Positions 48,003 through 60,118 of a stretch of DNA of 64,000 nt are shown here, one piece after another. The stretch is from Nepenthes gracilis (taxonomy: Eukaryota > Streptophyta > Magnoliopsida > Caryophyllales > Nepenthaceae), in the NCBI GenBank assembly GCA_033239525.1, contig BSYO01000024.1:1-64000 (forward strand), written 5' to 3'. The position numbers and the translations under genes were made by a program. How positions within the stretch are numbered: the first letter of the stretch is position 1; each line of letters begins with the position of its first letter. The notes under the pieces were generated by a model. The model saw nothing but the letters and a program-made list of their open reading frames with translations, had not been told where the DNA came from and ran no database searches.

Positions 48003-51000
48003 ATGGCAACTTGACTAAGAAGAATGATCAGGGGAAGTAGTTCATCTTCAAGTATGACAACAAATTCTAGAGAGTCGTTAATTATACCTAGTAGTAAAGA
48101 TTTTACTAAATGGACGATACCTACACAACAAGTAGAAGAGATTTATAGAATAGGAACTCTTGATTTTAAAACTGCTTTAGCTATTAAAGATCATGAACAA
48201 ACAATATCTATTCAAAATGAATATGAAGAAGTTAGGTTATTATCAAATTTATCAATAGAAAAATTCAAAAGTAAAGGGCATAACTATATCCATTACGGCC
48301 TAATACAAATAGCTATCAAACTTTTAATTAAATTAGGAATTGATACTCCTGTTCTATTATGTCTTAGGGACCAAACTTTACTCAAATACAAAGATTCTAT
48401 TCTAGTTATTATCCAATCAAATCTTTGTAATGGTCCAATTTATTTCAATTGTGCTCCAAACTTTACTGTTGACCTAAAAGATCCAACTATCTTAAACACA
48501 CTTGTCCTAAACGTCCATCTACCTGGATTATCTCATCAAGAAGAGCGTAGAGGATTCCTAATTCTCTATCGCATTTATTTTAAATTATTAACAACACAAT
48601 TTAACCCAAAATGTCTAATCCAGACACCTCCTGGTAAAACAATAGTCTTGCACGTAGAAGCAGATCATGCTACTACGTTTACGCCAAAATTATTAAAGTG
48701 GGATGAAATCACGTTGCCACCACAATGGCAAGTTAATCTTACCCAACCACCTAGGCATTTAACTAGAAGAGAATTTTCTGAAATTACAGAAACCCCTGAA
48801 GGAAATATCATTTTTAACTTTCAGACTCCACAAATACCACGATCATTAAGCTTTAACTCTAATAGATCACAAACACTTTTATCTGATTATGAAAGTGCTA
48901 GACCGTCAGTTAGTACACATTATCAATCTACACATGAAAATCAGGAAAATCGACACATTGAAAGTAGAATGCCTATCCCAGCCATAATTACTCAAACAAC
49001 TCCCGATTCTCCTACATTTTCAGATATGCAAACTATTAATGTTATATCTCGAGATCCAAATCCTCCTTTATGGAATCTATCTAATGATGAAGTCTATAAA
49101 ATTGGAACTGGATTACTTTTTAGAGATAATGAAAAGAAAATATCTAATCGAGATTGTATCGAACAAATGAGCTCTGATATACAATATGAAGAAATGTATG
49201 GTAAATGGCAGAAAAAATATCCAGAACTCAATAGGTCTGAATTCATTCCCGATATAGATATGTTAAGGAAAGAATTCATGTCTGATAAAAATAAAAATGT
49301 TAGGAATTGGTACTTTAAAACGTATAATAAAGTACAACTTGAAGAATTTAGAGTATTATGGAAACAACAAATGATATCATTAAAAGAAATTTACCATTTT
49401 TGAATGGTTTCTTCCGTATATTCAAAATACTATACAACCATCTCGAAATACGAAAAACATTAATGTCAATACTAAAACTACTACTACTTGGAATACAACT
49501 AGTGGACAACAAGTTACATCAGTTCATCCTCCTCTTACGGGTTTAAAATTAAATAAAGATAACAAATCTATTACTGCAGCCCCGTTTAAGACAGGAGCTG
49601 ACAGGAAAAATGAAAGTGAGGCAAACTTAGAAGACATTAAAAAGATATATGAACAAAATAATTATCAATCTCAAATACTCCATACGGTTGCTCAACAAGT
49701 GGATAGGATTGAACATACTTTGCAAACAAAAGCAGGAAATACATATCAATTTCCACACAGTGTAGCCCCTTTACCAAGTTCCCCTTTACCCACTATTACT
49801 GATGTCCAATTTCCACCAAAACGTTCAGAAATACTACTAGAACAAATAACTAAACGTTTAAATGAACTACCATCAACATCGTCTACTCCTAAAACATCAT
49901 ACCTTAAAACAGTTCAAACATTGGAACATCTAAAATCTAAAACATTGACTAAAAAACCTAGTAAGAAAATATCTAAAGATAAAAAGGTTCAAACTACAGA
50001 AAACCAAAAGAGAAGGAGAAAGAGAAAACATAATTTAGTGGAAAATCCACCTTCTCTCTTAAGATCCACTAAACCCACCAAACAAGTGTCCTTATTAAAA
50101 CCCAATTTAGTACACTCTCCACCGTTTTCTCTATATTCACAACAAAAGAAAAAGGAATTACCACTTTCTCCACTCTCACCTAACACTAACCTAATAGAAC
50201 TTCCATTAGTAAAACATAAAATAGTGGAATCTAAACATAACATACTTTCACTACCATATTTAGTGAAACCTGTACTATCCCCACTAATTCCTAAAGAAAT
50301 TACTATAACAACAACAGATCTAAATAATTTAGAATCAATACCTTTACAACAATCTATAAGTAAAAAATTCTCAACAGATGACATTATAAAATTACCCAAT
50401 AACTTATCATCTAAAGAAAGGACGATAAAATATGAAAAAACTTCTGTCCTAAATACCTATATATTAATCCTAAGACAACCTTCTATTTTTCATATCCAAG
50501 TAACATCAAATAGGATACAAATAAAAAATCAATCTTTTACCTTCAGTATAACAAAAGGCTTATCCATCTTTAATCATCAACCTAGACCAATTGACTCTTC
50601 TGAAAAAACTTTGTCTCTAATTACTACTCCTAATCCTCCTAGAAATTTATCTTTTATTTTAACTTTTAATGATGAATCAAGAGATTCATCTAGCTATCTA
50701 GTAGATCAAGTTACCCACAATTCTTCATCCTCTTATAATCAATCAATCAATTTATACAATATGTTTATCAAAGAAGATCAACCAACTCTTAGTCCATTAC
50801 AATCATTCTATAATGATCCCTTTCTTGATTCTTTCCATCCTTACACTCCCTTATTCAAACACTTACCATACAATGATCCCTTTTTAGCTTCTTTCACGAC
50901 TTTTCAGCCTTGTTCTCCAGTATTCAAACACAATGTGTTTGGGGGGGTATGGGGTCTGACTTTCATAATTTTAAGTACTTTAACTTTACCTTTAACTCAA

Positions 51001-51233
51001 ATGACTTTAACTTTAAGAACTTTAAATTTAATTCTGAATTTACTAGTTCTAATTTTCATTCTAAAGATAAATCTAACTTCAAGATTTCTGGCTCAAAGTT
51101 CACAACTTCTAATTTAACGAGATTTACCAATCCAGGGAAATCAACTCTTGACTACAAAAAATTTAGAATATTATTATTAGAAAAGCCTATATGCAAATTA
51201 ATTTTTGACTTCTCCTTAAAAACTCATAGATAA
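48003..51233 (+). pseudogene. B movement-protein polyprotein
   Basis: Starts at 48003, with a TGA at codon 4 where A has Trp; 48024-49403 is then open for 459 codons. It holds a 30K-superfamily movement protein: HYGLIQIAIKLLIKLGIDTP, a LLCLRDQTLLKYKDS step, NCAPNFTVDLKDP, YRIYFKLLTT. Such proteins carry virus through plasmodesmata. A linker follows, then the DMLRKEFMSDKNKNVRNWYF module. Two 1-nt losses near 49380-49400 shift into the frame of 49699-51117: a QSQILHTVAQQVDRIEHTL helix, a QKRRRKRKHN basic stretch, an S/T/P-rich region. A G7 tract at 50941 then shifts the frame to an N/F-rich tail ending at 51233. Encodes transport functions of component B; the C-terminal half is of unknown function. 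Confidence 0.85.
50941..50955 (+). other. G-rich tract, candidate plus-strand primer
   Basis: TTTGGGGGGGTATGGGG in B; TTTGGGGGAGGTATGGGG in E1 (31617) and E2 (38118); G9 in E5 (56927-56935, minus). Caulimovirids start plus-strand DNA at internal G-rich purine tracts. The site is conserved although it lies in a poorly conserved coding region and its length differs, breaking the frame in B and E5. Confidence 0.5.
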
Positions 51234-51842
51234 ATAACCCTTCAAAATAATACCAGGCAATCTAGCAAGTTTAGATCACTAGCTTCATCTAGAATTTGGA
51301 ATAAGAAACTACTAAAAGGATTAGCAAAAAACTTACATATAGAATATAGGAATTTTCGATATCGAAGAAAAGGGAATACCGATCACGTTTCAATTCATAC
51401 TCAAAATAACTTGCAATATATCAAAATACGATATTCAAATCAAACCATTACTAAGCAAAAAAGGATTAACAATTATTTTTCATTTCAAAATCAAAACTAA
51501 CATATTATCAAAAAATATCAACAATATACAAATCAGAAAAATATACTTAAATCCAATCTAATTTTAAGAATTAATCAAAAATGCTATAACAGAAAGGATA
51601 GTAAAAGCTATAGCATCACGTATGCATATTTACACTACACTCATAGCATACATATTTTCTGCATACGTATTTTATTCTTATATCAACATTTTCTTAAAAG
51701 AATTCACCTAAAACAAAATCTTTTCAAAGCATATTTTCATCCATCATCAATATCTGTCTTTTGGACAAATTTATTTTACAAATTTATCAAAGCCAGTTTT
51801 AACAAAGATTTATTAAGTTTTACGCCTTCATATAGGACCAGT
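51234..51842 (+). pseudogene. B region between polyprotein and 3' ORF
   Basis: Homologous to the basic, Tyr-rich tail that is open in E2 (LFYKFIKASFNK, LLSFTPSYRTS just before the next ATG). In B it carries stops, including those at 51231 and about 51498. Whether it is a true coding tail or a conserved RNA region is not clear. Confidence 0.5.
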
Positions 51843-53199
51843 ATGCCTTCTAAAAAGGACAAAGGTAAGCAAGTGCAACCTCCTTCCACTCCAGTTAAAC
51901 AAACTGCTCGTGATTATGCCATGACACCTCCACAAATTTTACCTACAACTCATCAAACATCAGCCTCTTCATCTTCTTCCTCTCAGCTATCTGACTACTA
52001 TACCAAACCTATCAAACAACATATTACCATGACAGGCCTCTACAAGCCTTTATCTCTACAAGAATTACTTCAATGTGATGAATCGTATGTTTCAGTCTAA
52101 TCGTTTATACCCGACTGTAGAACCCCTAAAAACACAGCAATTCTATGAACTAATCCTTGTTGACTCAGATTCTATAGAACTTAAACATCATCGAAACTCT
52201 CATGATAACTCTATCACCAACTCTATTTGCAAAATTAAAAGGATTCGACCTCGTCAAGAAATTGCCCTTGATCCCTTAGATCTAAAACCATTTTCTGTTC
52301 ACTATCAACCCATGGAATATAATTATCAAGACTATAAGAATGCATGGTATAATACATTCTTTCTTCGGTCTTATAGTCATTCTTGATTTTTTAAATTTGA
52401 TCAAAATTGCCCCAAACAAATTCCTTTCTGGTTTTCGGAATGGTGGCTCTATTTTGGACCTTGTCCTGCTATTTATCCAACTCCTATTAATGAAGCTCGT
52501 CTCTACTATGAGACCCTCACTACAGAAATATTTCTTGATCATCGTAAAATTACTTTTCATATTGATTATGCAATCCCATGGATAATGTCTTGGTCCTTCA
52601 ATTGTCGATCAATGTATGTGGATGCACCATTATCTATTGTCAGAGATTTCAAAGTAAAATGGTGGGATAAATTTGATTTCTCGGCCATTACTCCTCAAAA
52701 TATTCAGAAAGATCTTCAGGCTAAAAAATCATTTCATCAAGACCTTATGAAACTATCACCGATAATATCTCATTACGGAGATCCTTTGGTGGATAACATT
52801 TATCATCAGATTTACTCAAAAACTACACTAGCTGTATAAATTTCGAAGACTTCTCCAACACCATCTGTACGATCTCAAAGGACTGCTATTCCAAGATCTT
52901 CAGTGCAAAATCATGATGACATTAGCAATATGCTTCAATATATTCGAGAATCTCAAGAAAGAGCACAAGCCAGAGTTGCTAATAAAAAATCTTTACTGCA
53001 AAAGCAACGAAGAAGTTGGGCTTCTATTGCTGATGAAGAAGACTTAGCTGCAGCCGAAGCCGCTCTCGCTAAAGAAATGGCTAGTACTAGAGCAAAAGAG
53101 GTGGGCTCATCCTCATCATCTACACCACCGGCCAGCCCATTTCCTTTTGACCCAATAAAGGATCCAGCCGGACATGTACAAGATCCATTTGATCTTTAA
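51843..53199 (+). pseudogene. B 3' ORF, W/F-rich type
   Basis: Starts MPSKKDKGKQVQPPSTPVKQ, the same leader as the chimeras' 3' ORF up to ITMTGLYKPL, and then departs completely. The body has no F-box. It shows PFWFSEWWLYFGP, IPWIMSWSFNC and FKVKWWDKFDF, a tryptophan-rich pattern I associate with an uncharacterised second ORF of some plant caulimovirids, then an Ala/Glu helix and an S/P-rich end. About 452 codons in total. Breaks: a 1-nt shift near 52070, TGA at 52384 and TAA at 52837. Downstream the intergenic block is the same as after the F-box ORFs. Function unknown. Confidence 0.75.
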
Positions 53200-53936
53200 A
53201 GCCCATAATCTGTAAAAAAAATGTTTTCTAACAAAATTTCATGCAGGGACATCCAGAAAGCAGAAGAAATGCTCCTCTCAATATTCTCTTTACTTCAGCA
53301 AAATCCCGACAAAAAATGAATAGTATCTCCTGACCCATTACTATTCACGAAGAGACATCTAACCACCTCACTTTCTCAAAAGTATTGACAAGATGGATAC
53401 CAACCCAAAAGCAAAAAGAAGATGCTAAAGCAAAAAGAAGATGCTTAAAGAAGTGACAAGACATTTACCAAACCAAAGCACTACATTTCAACGGCCCAGA
53501 TCAATTCATCATCAACGGCCCTAATCAAATCTTCTCATCTATATAAGGGTATCCAAGCTTGAAGGAGAACTCAGACCAGAGAACAAGAGTTAAGAGCTCA
53601 GAGCTAAGAGCTAAGAGCTAGTCTGAGAGCTCCATCCACGAGAAGTAAGGAGAAACTCTTCTTCTCTTCTCAATCTATCCTTGTAAATATTTTTAATTTT
53701 CTTTCCGAGTGTTTTCTTTGTGAGTGTTTCCTTTAAGTGTTGTATTTCTTTCTGAGTGTTGTGAGTTTTGTTCAAGATGTTTGTGAGCTACCTCTGTCTA
53801 CCTGTACTGAAATCCTGTATGATTTTCGTTCTATAAAGCTTTAAAGTTTTCTTAAAACTGCTGGTATAATTCTTCTTCTCTCTTTGATTTTATGCATGTT
53901 TTGAAGTTTTGAATGATTTGATCCTGCGTAGTCCTA
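53200..53936 (+). promoter_or_regulatory. B 3' intergenic region and promoter
   Basis: Holds the TTTTCTAACAAA...TGCAG block, a single copy of the ATGCTAAAGCAAAA unit with TGACA, TATATAAG at 53540-53547, and an AGAGCTAAGAGCTA short repeat after it. Ends ...CCTAAT, joined to the inverted end of E5. Confidence 0.75.
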
Positions 53937-54698
53937 ATCCAATTAGGACTACGCAGGATCAAATGGTTCAAAACTTCAAAATATGCATAAAATCATAGAG
54001 ATGAAGAGAAATTATACCAGCAGTTCAGAAAACTTCAAAGCTTTATAGATCGAAAACCATACAGGACTTCAGTACAGAAGACAGAGGTAGCACACAAACC
54101 TCTTGAACAAAAACTCACAACACTCTGAAAGAAATACAACTTCAAAGGAAACACTCACAAAGAAAACACTCAGAAAGAAAACTAAAATATTTACAAGGAT
54201 AGATTGAGAAGAAAAGAAGAGTTTCTTCTTGCTTCTCGTGGATGGAGCTCTCAGACTAGCTCTTAGCTCTTGAGTTCTTAACTCTTGTTCTCTGGTCTGA
54301 GTTCTGTTCTTCAAGCTTGAGTACCCTTATATAGATGCGAGGCTTTGATCATAGCCGTTGATGATGAATTGATCTGGACCGTTGAAGTATAATGCTTTGG
54401 TTTGGTAAATGTCTTGTCATTCCTTTAAGCATCTTTTCTTTTTACTTTAGCATCAAATGTCTCGTCATTCCTTTAAGCATCTTTTCTTTTTGCTTTAGCA
54501 TCTTCTTTTTGCTTTTGGGTTGGTATCCATCTTGTCGATGCTTTTGGAAAAGTATGGTGGTTAGACGTCTCTTCGTGAATAGTAATATCACGGGAATTAC
54601 TATTCGATAATTTGCTGAAGTAGAGAAAATATTGAGAGTAGCCTTTCTTCTTCTTATGGGATGTCTCTGCACAGAATTTTGTTAGAAAACTTTTTTTT
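53937..54698 (-). promoter_or_regulatory. E5 3' intergenic region and promoter
   Basis: Minus-strand copy of the E1/E2 intergenic region: two 48-bp repeat copies (54406-54501), TATATAAG at 54326-54333, and the conserved A-run and CTAAC...GCAG block next to the F-box stop. Confidence 0.75.
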
Positions 54699-56055
54699 TT
54701 ATATACGAAAAGAGCTGATGAACGGTCGTATGAGGATAGTATCAGCAAGGAAGACAGAATATTTTAATCCTTTGAACATTTGATGTGGTCCTAGATCTTC
54801 AATAGATGCCATATCTCGTGCCAAAAGATTATACCGATAGAGCTTTGTGGCAGAAGTAAAGATAAGCCATGTTCCATTGCTGATAGTAAACCCAGATATG
54901 ATTGGTCGAACTTCCTTAGTAAGTTTGAACACAGTAATCGTTCGAAGATAATTCCACTATGTTTGTCTTCGAATCCAGATTGTCAGTTGATATCTTTGTT
55001 CAAACTTAATAAGAGCAAAGTGGTCTTCTGAGAAGTATGTGTTTGCCACTTAAAAAGATGTAGATCCCAGCTAAATACATCAGCAGAGTTCCATGCACCG
55101 GCTGGTAATTGTAATGTAGTAGAACTTCCCGTAGATAGAGAGACATGTTGGATAGAAGGAGTCCGATGAAAAGGAGCCTGATGAAATATATCGCAAAGGA
55201 AATAAAGTTTATCTGGAGGCAGAAGTACATAATTATCTTGTCGTGGTATCCATGATCGTTTAAATGGTTTAAATAATTTCCAGAGATTTTCCGTTGAAGA
55301 ATATGCCCACAAACCATTATTTTCTAATGCAAGTAAATATCCACCAGCTGTTGTAGGAGTAAGCCCACTTTCAAAGATCATACCATGTCCATAATCCGGG
55401 GCAACTTCGTATTGAATAAGTTGCTGTAATTCTGCTATGATAGGAATGGTTTGACTCGTTTGGAGAAGAGGTTGATAATATAAAGAAATTCGGGAGCAAA
55501 GGTGGCAATGGGAAAACAAAGAAATAGGCCATTGCTGCATACTAAGACTTGAAGATAATGAGCATGGAGAAAATTGAAGAAAAAAGGATGTAATATAGAG
55601 TCGTCAATAGAGATAAATTGACATTTGGGGCCGTATTTGCACTGAAGATAGTAACCTTCATCATCCTTTTTTAATGTTTGATAAGCATGATGTTGGATAA
55701 AAGCGGTATTTGATAGGAATTGTAAGCAAGATTTTGATATAGTAGTAAATTTAAGAAGAGTTTTGACAGGAAACCAAGAAAATATTTCAAATAAATTATC
55801 ATAAGTAAAAAGAAGAGCAGAAGACTCAGATTTAGGTAGAGCTAAAAGCTTGTCTAGGCCTGTCATGGTAATATGCTGTTTGGTAGGTTGGATATAATAG
55901 TCAAACAGCTGAGAGGAAGAAGATGAAGAGGCTGATGTTTGATTAGGAGAAATAGTGGGTATAATTTGTGAAGGAGTTATGTCATAGTTACGAGCAGTTT
56001 GTTTGGCTGGAGTGGAAGGAGGCTGTACTTGCTTACCTTTGTCTTTAGGAGGCAT
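54699..56055 (-). pseudogene. E5 F-box gene, broken
   Basis: The MPPKDKGKQV leader (ATG 56055) and the F-box (LFEIFSWFPVKTLLKF) lie in one open frame here, showing that leader plus F-box protein were one ORF of about 450 codons. Breaks: a 1-nt loss near 55470, a 1-nt loss near 55015 and a stop near 54957. The open parts are 56595-55435, 55540-54983 and 54932-54699. Product as for the E1 copy. Confidence 0.85.
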
Positions 56056-58828
56056 ACTGGTCCTGTATGAAGGTGTGAAACTCAATAAATTTTTGTTAAA
56101 ACTTGCTTTGATAAATTTGTAAAATAAATTCGTCCAAAAACCGATATGGATGATGGATGAAAACATGCTTTGAAAAGATTTCGTTTTATGTAAATTTTTA
56201 AGAAAATGTTGATATAAGAATAAAACATGTATGCAGAAAACATGTATGCCATGATATGTGGTACTACAACATATACTATCCCTTTTGGTATAGCTACTTC
56301 TATAAATTTCTAAAATCAGATTAGACCATTCAAATATATTTTTCCAATATTGCTGATATTTTCTTATGTTTTGATAAGAATGTGGATATTGATATCGAGG
56401 CGAAATATATTTTTTATTTCTTTTTAGCTTATTAATTGCTGGGTTTGAATATGGTTGAGTTTTATGATAGATCTTTTGATACCGATTTTGTAAAGAAAAA
56501 TATTTATATTGTTTTTCGATATAATGCCAATTAATATATATTTCTTGATATCGAAGGTTTTTATACTTGATATATTTATTTTGTCTAAGGTGCAAGTTAT
56601 TTGCTAATTTTCTTAGTGATTTCTTGTTCGTAGTACTAAGTATTTTGATATTATCTCGAAGATAAGAGTGAGTTATATAAAGAGGAGCGAAGGAATTCTT
56701 GCCTATAGATTTTTCAAATAATAATATTCAAAATTTTCTATAGTCTAGAGCAAATATCGTTGATTCAGAAGAGTTAAATGTTTTCTTTAAGCCAATCGTA
56801 AAATTAAGATTATTTTTAGAATAAAATTTAGAATTAGTAAAGTTAAGATTAAAGTTGTGATCAGAGTTAAATTTAGAATAAAAATTATATTTAAAGTTAA
56901 AATTAGAATTAGAGTCAGACCCCATACCCCCCCCCAAACACATCGTGTTTGAATATGGAAGAGTAAGGCTGAAAAGTCGTGAAAGAAGCCAAGAAGGGAT
57001 CATTATAGGGTAAGTAGTTGAATACGGGAGAACCAAGATGGAAAGGATCAAAAAAGGAATCATTATAGAGTAATGGATTAATCAATTGATCATTTTTGAT
57101 AATCATTTTGTATGAGATGATTGATTGGTTGTATAAAGATGAAGAACTGTGGGTAACTTGATCTATTGAATAGCTAGATGAATCCCATGGTTCATCATTA
57201 AAAGTTAAAATAAAAGATAAACTTCTAGGAGGATTAGGAGTAGTTATTAGAGTCAAAGTTTCTTCAAAAGATTCAATTGGTCTAGGTTGATGGTTAAAGA
57301 TAGATAAGTCTTTTGTTATTCTAAAGGCAAAAGATTGATTTTGTATTAGTATTTCATTTGATGTTATTTGGATATGGAACACAGAAGGTTGTCTTGAAAT
57401 ATAGGTGTTTTGGACAAAAGATTTTTCATATTTTAACATTGATACATTATCAGATACTTCTATAATATTATTGGTTGATAAATTTTGACTTATAGGTTGT
57501 TGTAGAGGTATTGGATCTAAATTGTTTAGAACTGTAGTGACAGTATTTGTTTTTGTAGAAATATTCTTAGTAGGTGAAATAGTGGTTGCTTTAGAAATTA
57601 GTGGAGATAGTACAAATTTCACTAAATATTGTAATGAAAATACATTATGCTTGGATTCCACTAATTTAGTGTTAGGTGAGAGTAAAGAAAGTGATAATTT
57701 CATTTTCTTTTGTTGTGGATATGAAGAAAGTATTGGAGAGTGTACTAATTTAGACCCTAATAAAGATGGAGTTTCCATTAAATTATGTTTTTTCTTTCTC
57801 CTTTTCTTATTCATTCGTTTTCCTACAGTTTGAATCTTTTTATATTTTTTCTTTATAAATTGGATTTTAGATAATTTATTATTTAATCTTTTATGATTAG
57901 TATGGCTAGGTTTTTTGGTTAATATTTTTGATTGTAGATAATTTAATGTTTGAATTATTTTAAGATATGATGTTTTTGGAGTAGACAATATTGAGGGTAA
58001 TTCATTAAGACGTTTTGATATTTGTTCTAACAATATCTCCAAACGTTTTGGTGAATATTGAACATCAGTAATAGTAGTCAATGAAGAACTTGGTAAAGGA
58101 GTTATACTATGTGAAAATTGATATGAATTTTTTACTTTCATTTGTAATGTATTTCTATCCGCTTGCTGGTCAACCAAGAAGAGTATTTGAGATTGATAAT
58201 TATTTTGTCTATATACATTTTTCATATCTCTTAACGTTGTCTTACTTTCATTTTTTCGATCAGTACTTTTCTTAAATGGAGCTACAATATTTGTTTTACT
58301 ATCAATATTTAATTGTAAGCTTGTAAGAGGAGAATGATCAGATGTAACTTGTTGTCTACTAGTTGTATTCCAAGTAGTAGTTGTTCTAGTATTATTGTTA
58401 ATATTTTTAGTATTTTGAGATGGTTGTATAGTATTTTGAATATACAGAAGAATCCATTCGAAAAACCATAAATTTCTTTTTAATGATGTCATTTGTTGTT
58501 TCTCTAGTACTTTAATTTCTTTAAGTTGTACTTTATTATAATTTTTAAAGCGCCAATTCCTAATATTTTTATCAGACATAAATTCTTCTCTCAACATATC
58601 TATATCAGGAATGAATTCAGACTTAATGAGTTCATGATATTTTTTCATTTCTTCATATTGTGTATTATAACTCATTTGTTTAATACAATACTGATCAGAT
58701 ATTTCTTTTTCAGTATTTTCATACAATAATCTAGTTTCAATTGATTTATCAATAATAGTAGGTGAATCAGGAGTAATTATTGCCAATATAAGCATCCTAT
58801 TTTCAATGTGTCGATTATCCTAATTTTG
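56056..58828 (-). pseudogene. E5 B-derived middle polyprotein
   Basis: Open from 58795 to 56915 (626 codons) with the same order as E2: LREEFMSDKN module, helix, basic NKKRRKKKHN, S/T/P-rich part. A G9 tract (56927-56935) shifts the frame. A TGA at 56726-56728 is shared with E1 but not E2. The small deletion around NDQLINPLLYND is also shared with E1. The tail is open again from 56595. Confidence 0.78.
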
Positions 58829-60118
58829 AGTTTCTAAGGAATTTGATTGCTGAACAATTTGAATTTTCCCACTTGGTCCTTCTTGTTGAACAGACTTAGC
58901 ATAATTTCCTTCATTAGAGTTTGAAGTATCTTTCCACCAATATTTTTGAGTCCCAATAAAATCTATTTCCAGTAATTTTGTAGTATCAGGTTTAGCAGAA
59001 CAAGTGATTTCATATTCAGATTTTTCATTAATATTCCACTGTTGTATATTATCATTAATTTGTGGGGAATACTGTATATCTGATGGCTCAGGTTGCAGAT
59101 AATAATTTTTTGTAAAGGAGTTGGACATATTCCTTACTCTATTAATTTCTTGACTAATTTTATCATTTTCAAGTAAAGTCGAGTCAATAGCCTGGATAGC
59201 TAAGGTTTCAGATATACAATCATTGTTTAGTTGGATATTACTGGATATCTCAGATAGATCTGAAGGACTTTCTATAGGTTTAGTAAGTTTTGTTTCTTCA
59301 TTAGATGAAGAAGATTCAGATTCTTCAAATTTCTTAGAGTCTTCAACAGAAGATATAATGTCTTTAAGATCATTAGTAAATAAATCCTTAGAATCATTAT
59401 CAGTTTCATCTGATTTAGATTTTTCAAGATCACTAATAGTTTCATCGGATTTAGGTTTTTCAAGATTACTAATAGATGAATTATTATGATCACTAGTAAA
59501 TGAATTAGTTTTAGAATTTTCAAGATTACAAGATAAATTTTTAGAATCATAATCAATTTCATCATAATTTTCAAGATCACTTGTACTAGTGGATATTTCT
59601 TTAGTTATAGAGATGTTTTCATTTAATATGGGTTCAAGATCACTTGTACTAGTGGATATTTCTTTAGTTATAGTGATGTTTTTATTTAATATGGGTTGTT
59701 CTTCTAGTGATTCTAACAATATTTTATTTTTTTGTTGTTTTTCTTCTAACAATATTTTATTTTTTTGTTGTTTTTTCTCTACCTTAATAGATTTAATTTG
59801 CCTGTATTCTTTGGTTGTCTTTTCTTGAATAAAAGGTAGGAACCATTCAAAGAAGGGTAGATTTTTTTGTTCCTTTATCATTGTTTCTTTCCATACAATT
59901 CGATATTCTTATAATTCATTTTTGGAAAAGATTTTAAAATACCAATCTCTAACATTTTTATTTTTATCAAGCATGAATTCTTTTCTAAGTGATTCTATGT
60001 TTGGGACAAATTCTTTCTTAGCAAAATAGTTAGATATAAAGGTCGACTCTCTATAATTTGTTGACATATTTGAGGTTGAATTATCTCCCCTGATTAGTTC
60101 ACTTAGCCAGGTTGTCAT
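58829..60118 (-). pseudogene. E5 capsid remnant (A-derived)
   Basis: Starts MTTWLSELIRGDNSTSNM at 60118 and is the least broken of the three chimera capsid remnants. One TAA lies at 59909-59911, then 59881-58820 is open with the acidic repeats, SEYEITC and KYWWKD. A TAG just after the A/B junction (58820) separates it from the B-derived part. The same capsid deletion as in E2 is present. Confidence 0.8.
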
